From the NCBI GenBank assembly GCA_026417735.1, contig JAOACR010000009.1, positions 487,255-551,254 of the forward strand: a stretch of DNA of 64,000 bases. The letters run 5' to 3'. Positions 51,980 to 59,589 of this stretch are shown here, one piece after another. The stretch's first letter is position 1. Each line of letters starts with the position of its first letter. This DNA comes from Kiritimatiellia bacterium (lineage in GTDB: Bacteria; Verrucomicrobiota; Kiritimatiellia; PWTM01). The notes under the pieces were generated by a model. It did not search any database and was not told where the DNA came from. It saw only the letters and a program-made list of their open reading frames with translations. The translations under genes and the position numbers were made by a program.

Positions 51980-53199
51980 CTGCGGATTGAGCTGGACGAG
52001 GCGGCGTCGGGGGGAGGGTCGGCCGCCAGCCGTAACGGATACCTGCCCAGCTCGCGCACAAGCCGGACCACCTCGTCGTAGGTGCGGCCGCTCACGGCGC
52101 TGGACACGGAGTGATCGCTTTGAAAGATGTATCCACCGCCCACCGCGGCGCGAAGGCAGCGCAGCACGTCGCGGCGCACTTCGGCCGGATCGCCCCGCTC
52201 CCACACCCGCACGTCCGCGCCCCCGCAAAACGCGATCGAGTGGCCGAGCTCGCGGCGCAGCTCGGCCACGTCCATGCCCGCCTTCGCCTCGAGCGGATTG
52301 ACCGCGTCCACCCCGATCTCGATCAAATCGGGCAAAATCGCGCGCATGCAGCCGCAGCCGTGGTAGATCACCGGAAGACCCCGGCGGTGAGCGCATCGCA
52401 CCATCTCGGCGACCGCCGGCCGGTAGTACGCGCGCCAGTACGCCGGATCAAACAACATGTTTTCGCGATAGGCCACGTCGCCCCAGATCACAAATCCGTC
52501 CAGCAGCCCCTCGGCGGCCGCCATCGCGGCCTCGGCGCACCGCACGTAGAACTCGCCGATGCGCTCCACCTGCCGCCCAAACCGCTCGGGGTGCTCCGCG
52601 CTCCACAACAGCGCGTTCATTTGGCCGACGAGCCGCGTGAGACACTCCGAGGCCTCGATCATGCTCCCGAACACCGGAAAACGGTCGCGCAGTGAGCGCA
52701 CCGTCTCGATCCACGGCGGCGAGTTGCGCTCAAACCCGTCACCGACACCTGCGATCTGATTGTCGCCCGCGGCAAAAAAGCGCCGCGGGTCATCCGGCGG
52801 ATCAAACTCGAACGCTTCGAGCTTCTCGAGAGAGTCCGTCGCCCAGGCCATCTGCTCCGGCATCGGCAGCTCAAACGTCTTGCGCAACGTCGTTTCAAAA
52901 CCCGTTCGAACGATGACCTCCTCGACGCTCTCGCGCACGATCTCAAACGGCCGGATGTGCGGGTCCATGTTCGGGATCGTGACGATCCAGTCCAGATCGT
53001 AGTGATCATAGGGCGTGGCGTCCGCCGGCAACCCGAGCTCGTTGCGCCAGCGGCGCACAAAGCCGCCCCAGAAAAAGTCACTGATGGGAACGCGATCGGG
53101 CTCTTCGTGCCGCAGCGCGCGGTGGAGGCGCTCCAGCTTGATTCGGGCACGGGCCGGCCGCCCCGTCTCCGGCGTCGCCGCAGCGGTCTGGTCGATCAT
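51976..53199 (-). CDS. Uroporphyrinogen decarboxylase/MtaA-like protein
   Basis: A 407-residue cytoplasmic TIM-barrel protein of the UroD superfamily, which includes haem-pathway decarboxylases and zinc-dependent corrinoid methyltransferases. Features include RLHRALRHEEPDRVPISDFF at the start, a cysteine cluster VIYHGCGCMRAILP, and DAVNPLEAKAGMDVAELRRE. The HxCxC cluster could bind zinc, as in methyltransferase members, while the haem enzyme's N-terminal arginine motif is not evident. It is therefore unlikely to be HemE. It is joined to the GH29 and DUF5703 genes by overlapping stops and starts, so a role in handling a methylated sugar, or some other glycan-linked reaction, is possible but inferred. 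Confidence 0.85.
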   Translation of the reverse strand: MIDQTAAATPETGRPARARIKLERLHRALRHEEPDRVPISDFFWGGFVRRWRNELGLPADATPYDHYDLDWIVTIPNMDPHIRPFEIVRESVEEVIVRTGFETTLRKTFELPMPEQMAWATDSLEKLEAFEFDPPDDPRRFFAAGDNQIAGVGDGFERNSPPWIETVRSLRDRFPVFGSMIEASECLTRLVGQMNALLWSAEHPERFGRQVERIGEFYVRCAEAAMAAAEGLLDGFVIWGDVAYRENMLFDPAYWRAYYRPAVAEMVRCAHRRGLPVIYHGCGCMRAILPDLIEIGVDAVNPLEAKAGMDVAELRRELGHSIAFCGGADVRVWERGDPAEVRRDVLRCLRAAVGGGYIFQSDHSVSSAVSGRTYDEVVRLVRELGRYPLRLAADPPPDAASSSSIRR

Positions 53200-53277
53200 C
53201 GCCGGCGGATCCTCGAGTCCCTTGTAGCAGCGATTGTCACGCCACTCAACCGCCCCGCTGCCCGGGACGCCCGGCGC

Positions 53278-54915
53278 TCAGAGCTCGATCTGCAGCCGCG
53301 ACCAGTAGGCCGCCTCGTGCGACCAGTTGTTCGGGTGGTTCACCACTTCGATCGTGACACGTCGGCCGGCCCAGCGCGCCAGGTCCAGACTCGTCGCCAG
53401 CCATCCCTCCGTCGCCGTCGCGTCCCCGACGACGGTGCGCAGCACCTCTTCGCCCGCGACCCGCACGATCAGTTCGAAGTCCCCTTTCGGATGGTGACCC
53501 ACCTCGATCACGAGCCGGCCGCCGGCCGGCGGTAGTTCCACTTCCCGTATCAGCGAACACCCCGTGCGCGAATCGAGCGGATGCGTGACCCAGACACCGC
53601 GCCGCCCCGCCCATTCGAGGCGAAAACCGGGATCCATCTCCGGGCCGCAGTCGCGAATCGTCCAGCCTCGGAGCGGGTTGCGTACCGCCGCAAATCGGAG
53701 CCGATCCAGTTCTTCCGGTGTGAACACCGCTCCCGTTGGCGCATCCGGTTCCCAGCTCCTCAACAGCGGACTCGGCCGGGGCGGCGCGTCGGGCACAACC
53801 AAGACGTCCCCCTCCGGACCGTTCTCGATCCGCCCACCGTGTCGCACGACGATCTGCCGGGCTAGCCGCTCGCAGGCATCCAGCAGCCGGTCGAACGTGT
53901 ACGGCGTGTGCGCGAAGGTTCGCGAGCGATCCAACGCCGTCCGCCACCCCGCCGGCAGCCCCTCGAGGCCGAGCGCAACACCGAGCACGCCCATCGCGGT
54001 CGACGGGTTGCAGTCGGAGTCCTGGCCGCATCGCATCGAAATCATGATGGTGTTCGCAGGATCGGACTCCCCGTAGAGCAGGCCGACCAGCACATACGCG
54101 CCGTTGATCCGAGCATCGATGCCGCCGTTCGAGCCGCGTTCCTTTCCGAGGCGCCACTTCTGCTGGCAGCGCTTCCACGTGGTCTGCCAGTCGCGAGGAG
54201 ATTCCGCATGCCAAGCGAGAACATCCCGCACCATCGCCGCGTAGTCGCTGCCGGCCGGAATCGCGGCGAGCGCCGCTTCAACGATCCGGCGCGGCTCCCG
54301 CTGGAAAAACGCCTCCGCGTACATCGCTCCGACGAACTGCCCCGCGTAGACGCCGTCGCCGTAGTTCATCAGCCGGCCGAAAAGCCAGCCGAGGTCCACC
54401 GCGGCCTGGGAAAGACCCGGCGCAACCAGGCCCGAAAAGTCGGCCTCAATCTGATAATCAATGTCGTTCGGGCAGGGGTTGAACGCCGGATGCCCCGAAT
54501 CGGGCGGCGCGATGCCGCGGCGCAGATTGTTCCGCCCCGCCCGGTTCGCACACCACAGCCGGTACTCCGAGTTCGCGAATGCGATGCCGGCCTCTCGGAT
54601 GGGCGGTTCGATGCCAAACTTCTCCATCACCTCGAGAAACGTCATCTCGACATAGAGATCGTCCTGGCCGAACGCGTCGTTGATCATCGCGTCGGACCAT
54701 GTCGGCACCCGGTCCGCCGGAATGATCGCATCTTTCCACTTGAACTCCGTCGGCGCCCCCCACGCGACGCCCGCCATCTGGCCCAGCCAGCCCGCCTCCA
54801 TCCGTTGCCGGTATTCGCGCACCGGCAGCCGCCGCTCGCCCGCACCTGCCACGCTCGTCAGCAAGAGCGCGATCCAGATCCACCCGTTCCCGCGCGTCCA
54901 CCTTTGCGTGCTCAC
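53278..54915 (-). CDS. Exported ADP-ribosylglycohydrolase-like protein with C-terminal beta domain
   Basis: A 545-residue protein. Residues about 30-390 have the ADP-ribosylglycohydrolase fold, with metal-site acids D85-D86 (FGQDDLYVE) and D299/D301 (GQDSDCNPSTAMG) in place. The N-terminus is a signal peptide (GWIWIALLLTSVAGAGE), so it acts outside the cytoplasm, which is unusual for true ADP-ribose removal. The C-terminal 150 residues resemble a carbohydrate-binding jelly roll (LVIEVGHHPKGDFELIVRVA, VTIEVVNHPNNWSHEA). The GTG at 54915 is chosen because GGAGG lies nine bases upstream and it starts just before the signal; an ATG 12 codons upstream is the alternative. It precedes the UroD-like gene by 78 bases. 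Confidence 0.87.
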   Translation of the reverse strand: MSTQRWTRGNGWIWIALLLTSVAGAGERRLPVREYRQRMEAGWLGQMAGVAWGAPTEFKWKDAIIPADRVPTWSDAMINDAFGQDDLYVEMTFLEVMEKFGIEPPIREAGIAFANSEYRLWCANRAGRNNLRRGIAPPDSGHPAFNPCPNDIDYQIEADFSGLVAPGLSQAAVDLGWLFGRLMNYGDGVYAGQFVGAMYAEAFFQREPRRIVEAALAAIPAGSDYAAMVRDVLAWHAESPRDWQTTWKRCQQKWRLGKERGSNGGIDARINGAYVLVGLLYGESDPANTIMISMRCGQDSDCNPSTAMGVLGVALGLEGLPAGWRTALDRSRTFAHTPYTFDRLLDACERLARQIVVRHGGRIENGPEGDVLVVPDAPPRPSPLLRSWEPDAPTGAVFTPEELDRLRFAAVRNPLRGWTIRDCGPEMDPGFRLEWAGRRGVWVTHPLDSRTGCSLIREVELPPAGGRLVIEVGHHPKGDFELIVRVAGEEVLRTVVGDATATEGWLATSLDLARWAGRRVTIEVVNHPNNWSHEAAYWSRLQIEL

Positions 54916-55244
54916 CGGCTTTGCCCTCCACTGGGATCCCTTGGGGTACACCATCCAACTCCGAACATTGCCGCGCGCGGTTGGCGGCGTCAACGGCGAA
55001 TCCGGATCGACGGCTACAGAGCGCGCCGGCGAAGCGAAAGGTTCGCCAACGCCTGCCCGCTCAGCCGGCCTCCGCACGCGGGAGTGCCACCGCGCGGAGC
55101 GAGACCCCGCCGAACTCGGCGTTCGGACACCGCGGCCGGCTGCCCGCACGCCGCCACCGTGACCCAGCGGCGGGCGTCCGACCCGCGGAAATCTCGCTCG
55201 TTCGCACCTTCCAATCCTTGGAACCGCAAGCGGAGGACGCGCTG
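54916..55244. other. Gene-free divergent gap with palindrome
   Basis: This 329-base region lies between the diverging ADP-ribosylglycohydrolase-like gene and the small gene at 55245. No coding frame in it is convincing. It holds the perfect palindrome at 55209-55223 just ahead of the right-hand gene's ribosome site. Confidence 0.55.
55209..55223. repeat. Perfect odd palindrome upstream of a small gene
   Basis: TTCCAATCCTTGGAA has perfect 6-base arms around TCC. Its 13-base core is shared exactly with 5939-5951. It ends 21 bases before the ATG at 55245, between any promoter and the ribosome site GGAGG, where an operator or a leader hairpin could act. Confidence 0.7.
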
Positions 55245-55568
55245 ATGAAAAGGATCACCTCGGAAGTGTGGGCGATGCGCGGAGAGGCGACATTGCGGCA
55301 GCGGCTGGCCGCGATGGGGCTGAACCCTGATGCGGTGATCCGCCCCGACGGCGACGGCGAACGATACGAGCGGCGGTTGCGCGCGCTCCTCCTCTGGGCA
55401 GAAGCCCATCGCCACCTCGGCAGCCGCGAGGCGATGCTGCACCACCGTTATCTTTTTCCGCCGGTCGACCCCGGCGCGGATGCCGACGAGGAGTGGGCCC
55501 GCTTTGAGGACTGGCTGGCGAGCGCCCGCCGAACGGAAGCGGCCGCCGCGTCCGTCTCCTACGGCTGA
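55245..55568 (+). CDS. Small conserved-looking protein, unknown function
   Basis: A 107-residue soluble protein (MKRITSEVWAMRGEATLRQR at the start). It is mostly helical, with an arginine-rich middle (ERYERRLRALLLWAEAHRHL) and an acidic, Pro-containing end (FPPVDPGADADEEWARFEDW). There is no signal, membrane helix or cysteine. GGAGG eight bases before the ATG at 55245 supports the start. It diverges from the glycan operon and runs toward the left-pointing isomerase-like gene, ending 33 bases before it. I do not recognise a family. Confidence 0.65.
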   Translation: MKRITSEVWAMRGEATLRQRLAAMGLNPDAVIRPDGDGERYERRLRALLLWAEAHRHLGSREAMLHHRYLFPPVDPGADADEEWARFEDWLASARRTEAAAASVSYG

Positions 55569-55601
55569 GCGGGACGGCTCGCGGCGCCGCGGCGGCCGGC
55601 G

Positions 55602-56441
55602 TCAGGTCTTCCCCATTTTCGCGAGATTTTCGAAGCAGCGCCGCACGCTCTCCATCGGCCGCTCGCCGGTTTCGTGCTCGACGATGTACCAGCGGGTGCC
55701 GCCGGTGGTCTCGCAGATCTCGAACACCTGCGCCCAGGGCACCTGGCCCTCTCCCACCGCGGCGCCTTTCGGCCCGCCATGTTCCTTCAAATGAATCGTC
55801 AGTGACCGGCCCGGATAACGCTTGAGCGTGGCGACCGGATCGCCGCCGCCGCCCAGGCAGTTGCCGGTGTCCAGCTGCATCACCACCTTCGGGCCGGCGT
55901 TTGAAAAGATCGTGTCCCACACCGTTTCGCCGTTCTCCAGACGACGAAAATCCCCACCGTGGGCGTGGTAACCGACGTACATCTGCTGCGCCGCGGCCAC
56001 CTCCGCCTGTTGGGTGAACGTCGCTGCGGTTTTTCGGCAGGCCTCGACGGACTCCACACACGCTTTGGGCAGGCCCGGCACGATCAGGTAGGGATTGCCC
56101 AGCGTACGATTGAACTCGATGGTCGAGCCCAGCTGATCCGGCTGGATCGTTGGCCAGCCGGTGTGGGTGCCGCAGCACACCAGCCCGACGTCGTCCAGCA
56201 TCGCCTTCAGCTGGGCGGCGGTGCGGCCGTGGTAGCCCGCAAACTCAACGCCGCGGTACCCCATTTTGGCGACCGCTGCGAGCACGCCCGGCAGGTCCTC
56301 GGCGCATTCGCGCCGTACCGAGTAGAGCTGAAGTCCGATCGGGATCTTTGCGCCGGCCGCCTGCAACCTCGCGGGCAGCGCGGCAAGTGCGGCGAGCACT
56401 GCGCTTTCCTTCAACCAGTCGCGACGGCGGATCAGATGCAT
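55602..56441 (-). CDS. Sugar phosphate isomerase/epimerase-like protein, Tat-exported
   Basis: A 279-residue xylose isomerase-like TIM barrel with a twin-arginine-type N-terminus (MHLIRRRDWLKESAVLAALA), so it is probably exported. The core reads IPIGLQLYSVRRECAEDLPG, GYRGVEFAGYHG, then likely metal ligands in YVGYHAHGGDF, MQLDTGNCLGGG, IHLKEHGG and WYIVEHE. This is the common exported PVC type and is not closely similar to the cytoplasmic one at 2157. GGGAGG about nine bases ahead supports the ATG at 56441. It lies 92 bases downstream of the kinase gene on the same strand. The substrate is unknown. Confidence 0.92.
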   Translation of the reverse strand: MHLIRRRDWLKESAVLAALAALPARLQAAGAKIPIGLQLYSVRRECAEDLPGVLAAVAKMGYRGVEFAGYHGRTAAQLKAMLDDVGLVCCGTHTGWPTIQPDQLGSTIEFNRTLGNPYLIVPGLPKACVESVEACRKTAATFTQQAEVAAAQQMYVGYHAHGGDFRRLENGETVWDTIFSNAGPKVVMQLDTGNCLGGGGDPVATLKRYPGRSLTIHLKEHGGPKGAAVGEGQVPWAQVFEICETTGGTRWYIVEHETGERPMESVRRCFENLAKMGKT

Positions 56442-56533
56442 CGTTCGTTCACCTCCCAGTCCCGGCGCAGCCCGACGCTTCGCCGGCCCCCTCATGCTAT
56501 CCCAGCGGCCTCCGGCTGGCGAGCGTCGGCAGC

Positions 56534-58735
56534 TCAGGCGGACCGCGCACCTGGGGGCGCGCTCGTTAGCCGGCGCTGCAGCGCCGCGCCCAGCGCGGTT
56601 CGACTGGCCGAAAACGCCGCCGCGGCGTTCTCGCGATCGCCGTCTTCCAGCAGCCAGCAACCCTCCAGAAACGCCCGCACCGCCGGCGACTTCGGACCGG
56701 CCCGCGAAAGGCGCTCCCGCCAGCTCAGCTCTGCGGGCGTGAACGTTCGCTCGATGAACCCCTCGGGCAAAATGCGGCGCGCGACGACCGCCGACTCCTG
56801 AACCGAGTGGATCTGCAGCGTCTCCGTCCGGCCGTCGCGGAACTCGATCGCGATCTGCTGGCCGCGCTGCGAACGGAACGATGCCAGCACCGCGGCGGGC
56901 CAGCCGGTTGCTTCCGCGATCAACGCAGCGGCCTCCTCCAGCGGCGCGCGCTGCTCGGCGGCAAGGTCCGGCGAAGCCAGTTCCGTGGCCAACGCCGCCT
57001 GCGCGGCGGCCCACTGGCCGCGCAACGCGGCGTCGGCCGCGGTGTCGATCGCAGCGTCGCGACGCCGTTCGAGCTCGCGTCGCCGCACGGCCTCTAGCTC
57101 GCCGCGCAGCCGCCGGAGCAGCTCTTCCCGCAACGCGGCCGTCTCGGCGGCGTGCGGCCCGGCTGCCGCGCGTTCGATCTGCTCAATCGCCTCCGCGATC
57201 CGGCCGCTCGCGATCGCCTCGTCCGTCAGCCGTCGCATCTCCCGCTCCAGCTGTCGACGACGGACGCGCTGCTCCAGCCCGCTGTCCGCAATCCATTTTT
57301 CCACCTGGCGGGCGACCGGACTGTTCGGCGCCAGTTCGACGATCCGCCGAAAGCGCGCGAGTTGACCTTCCGGATCGTCGGGCCGGCTCCGCAGGTACTC
57401 GCGCGCCTCGCCCCACAGTCGCGCAAGACGCCGGCGCTGCTCCATCGTCAGCGGCGGGCGGCCCGGGGCGTGAAAGTCCTCCTCGCGCGGTGCGGGCAGG
57501 GGCGGCGCCGGCGCCGCGGAGGCGGTGGGAGGTTGATCCGCCGGTGGAGCCGGCTCCCCCGCAACCGGAATCGCCGGTTCGGTGGGGAGCGCCGGTTCCG
57601 TCCCCTCGGAGTGAGACGGTCGGCGGCGCGTCCACCAGTGCCCGGTCGCCACGCCCAGCACCAGCGATGCTGCAATGGCGCCGCCCACCAGCACCCGCAC
57701 CGGCCAGGTCGCCCGGCTCCACCGTGAGCCCTCCCCGCCCGCCGCCGGTACGACCTCTGCCGCCGGCAGTGCGCCCAGCGCACCGGGGTAGCGAACCAGC
57801 AGCCGGTCAAACGCTGCGATTGCTTCTGCCCAGTCGGCGGGGCGCTGACGCCGGTCGCGCGCCAGCAGCTGACCCAGCAGCTCCACAAACTCCGCCGATA
57901 ACCGCGGCGCGAAGGTGCGGGGATCGGGCAGCGGCTCGGTTGCGGCGCGCCGCAGCACCTCGACGAGCGAGGCGGCCTGATAAGGAATCTCGCCGGTCAC
58001 CGCCGTGTACAGCGTGGCGCCCAGCGAGTAGATGTCGGACCGCACGTCGAGATCCTCGCGGCCCTCGGCCTGCTCGGGGCTCATGTAGTTGGGCGTGCCG
58101 AGCACTGCGCCGCTGAGCGTCTGAGCCTCGCTCTGGCCCAGACACTTCGCTAGCCCAAGATCGGCGAGCTTCGGTTCGCCGTGGGCATCCAGAAGGATGT
58201 TGGAGGGTTTGATGTCGCGGTGCAGCAGCCGCATCTCCTGCCACGCGTACTGCAGTGCGCTGGCCACCTTGCGACCAATCGCCAGCGCCTCGCCTTCGGA
58301 CAGCGGCCCGTGCGTGCGTACCCGCTCGTGCAGCGAGGACCCCCGCACGTACGCCATCGCCAGATACACCACGCCGCTGTCCTCGCCGCCTTCGTACGCG
58401 GTAACCAGATAGGGGTGTTCCAGACGCGCCATCAGCCGCATCTCGCGGATGAACCGCTCCGCCGCCTCGGGAGAAGGCGCCAGATAACGGGAAAGCACCT
58501 TCAGCGCGACCAGCCGGTCCAGCGAGCGCTGACGCGCCAGATAGACCTCGCCCATGCCGCCCCGGCCGATCAGCCGGATGATCTGAAACCCCCCCACCAC
58601 CGTGCCCGGCCCCAGGCCGCGGCGCGGCACCGTCTGCGACTCACCACAGTTCGGACAGCTGATGACCGTGCCCGCCGACTCGACGTCCACCTCGAGCCGC
58701 GTCTGACACTGGCGGCACTCGAATCGGATTTCCAT
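56534..58735 (-). CDS. Transmembrane Ser/Thr protein kinase with N-terminal zinc ribbon
   Basis: A 733-residue kinase. A zinc ribbon is formed by C7, C10, C27 and C30. The kinase domain has the glycine loop GRGGMGEV (57-64), Lys K79, helix-C Glu E98, the catalytic loop HRDIKPSN (H172, R173, D174), and DLG with D192, all intact, so it should be active. A membrane helix (about 345-365) is followed by a Pro-rich linker and about 300 residues of helical, TPR-like outer domain plus a beta segment (GQQIAIEFRDGRTETLQIHS). It probably senses something outside and phosphorylates cytoplasmic partners. Eukaryote-like kinases of this kind are common in PVC bacteria. It diverges from the SOUL gene. Confidence 0.95.
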   Translation of the reverse strand: MEIRFECRQCQTRLEVDVESAGTVISCPNCGESQTVPRRGLGPGTVVGGFQIIRLIGRGGMGEVYLARQRSLDRLVALKVLSRYLAPSPEAAERFIREMRLMARLEHPYLVTAYEGGEDSGVVYLAMAYVRGSSLHERVRTHGPLSEGEALAIGRKVASALQYAWQEMRLLHRDIKPSNILLDAHGEPKLADLGLAKCLGQSEAQTLSGAVLGTPNYMSPEQAEGREDLDVRSDIYSLGATLYTAVTGEIPYQAASLVEVLRRAATEPLPDPRTFAPRLSAEFVELLGQLLARDRRQRPADWAEAIAAFDRLLVRYPGALGALPAAEVVPAAGGEGSRWSRATWPVRVLVGGAIAASLVLGVATGHWWTRRRPSHSEGTEPALPTEPAIPVAGEPAPPADQPPTASAAPAPPLPAPREEDFHAPGRPPLTMEQRRRLARLWGEAREYLRSRPDDPEGQLARFRRIVELAPNSPVARQVEKWIADSGLEQRVRRRQLEREMRRLTDEAIASGRIAEAIEQIERAAAGPHAAETAALREELLRRLRGELEAVRRRELERRRDAAIDTAADAALRGQWAAAQAALATELASPDLAAEQRAPLEEAAALIAEATGWPAAVLASFRSQRGQQIAIEFRDGRTETLQIHSVQESAVVARRILPEGFIERTFTPAELSWRERLSRAGPKSPAVRAFLEGCWLLEDGDRENAAAAFSASRTALGAALQRRLTSAPPGARSA

Positions 58736-58896
58736 CCGTGCTCCCGGCGCGCAGGGCCTGAATCATAACACATCGCGCCAACGCTGCCCCAGGCTCGCCC
58801 CACCCCCACCACCGCCGACGCCCTCCGACGCCCCGGTCGACGCGCCAAGAGAAGCCCACCGACTGGAAAACAGCGCGGTCCGCCGTACGCTGAGGC

Positions 58897-59526
58897 ATGA
58901 TCACATTGCAGTCGATGGTTCGGCGCGCCCGCCCGGCCGCCACCGGCCTCGCCGCGGCAGCAGGGATCGCCGCCGGTGTTGAACAGCTCGACTATGAGGT
59001 GCTCAGCTCCGAAGGTCCCCTCGAGCTGCGTCGCTACAACGCCCACGTGGTGGCCGAACTCGAGGTGGAGGGCGATCTGGAATCCGCAGGCAATATCGCG
59101 TTCCGCCCCCTATACCGCTTCATCACCGGCCACAACCGCGCCGGCCGGCACATTCCGATGACCGCACCAGTCGTACAGACGCCGGTGACGGATGCGCGTT
59201 GGCGGGTCGCCTTCGTGATGCCCAGCGGCAGCACGCTGGACCATCTGCCGCAGCCGGCCGACGAACGCGTTCGGCTGCGGGTGGTGCCCCTGCAGTGGGC
59301 CGCCGCGATCCGCTACTCCGGCAGATGGAGCCGCGATCGATTCGAGACGCACCGACGCCGGCTCGAGGCCTGGGTGGCCGCCAACGGTTGGACCGCGGTC
59401 GGCCCGCCGGTGTGGGCCCGCTACGATCCGCCCCTCATGCCGTGGTTCCTCCGCCGCAACGAAATCTGGCTGCCCTTGGCCGAACCCTCCCGTCCGCCGG
59501 CGCGGCCGCGATCACCGCCGAGCTGA
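58897..59526 (+). CDS. SOUL-family haem-binding protein
   Basis: A 209-residue protein of the SOUL/HBP family, which binds haem or tetrapyrroles. Recognisable blocks are YEVLSSEGPLELRRYNAHVV, FRPLYRFITGHNRAGRHIPM and TAPVVQTP, AFVMPSGSTLDHLP, and the C-terminal WARYDPPLMPWFLRRNEIWL. The N-terminus has a short hydrophobic Ala/Gly segment (about residues 12-27) that may be an export signal. The ATG at 58897 has GAGG only a few bases upstream; a second ATG at 58915 is possible. It is followed 63 bases later by the ceramidase-like gene, and the two may be cotranscribed. Confidence 0.92.
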   Translation: MITLQSMVRRARPAATGLAAAAGIAAGVEQLDYEVLSSEGPLELRRYNAHVVAELEVEGDLESAGNIAFRPLYRFITGHNRAGRHIPMTAPVVQTPVTDARWRVAFVMPSGSTLDHLPQPADERVRLRVVPLQWAAAIRYSGRWSRDRFETHRRRLEAWVAANGWTAVGPPVWARYDPPLMPWFLRRNEIWLPLAEPSRPPARPRSPPS

Positions 59527-59589
59527 TTGCGGTCGATCCCCTTCTCGCCTAAGTTGCGGTACGTCGGCGGATCAAAGGGGAGCGGTGCC

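Noticed and set aside
55602-56441. Treating the TIM-barrel isomerase as EboE
   Set aside because: EboE is also a xylose-isomerase-like barrel, but this protein has a Tat signal, is 42 kb away from the EboB/C pair, and fits the exported PVC sugar isomerase type.
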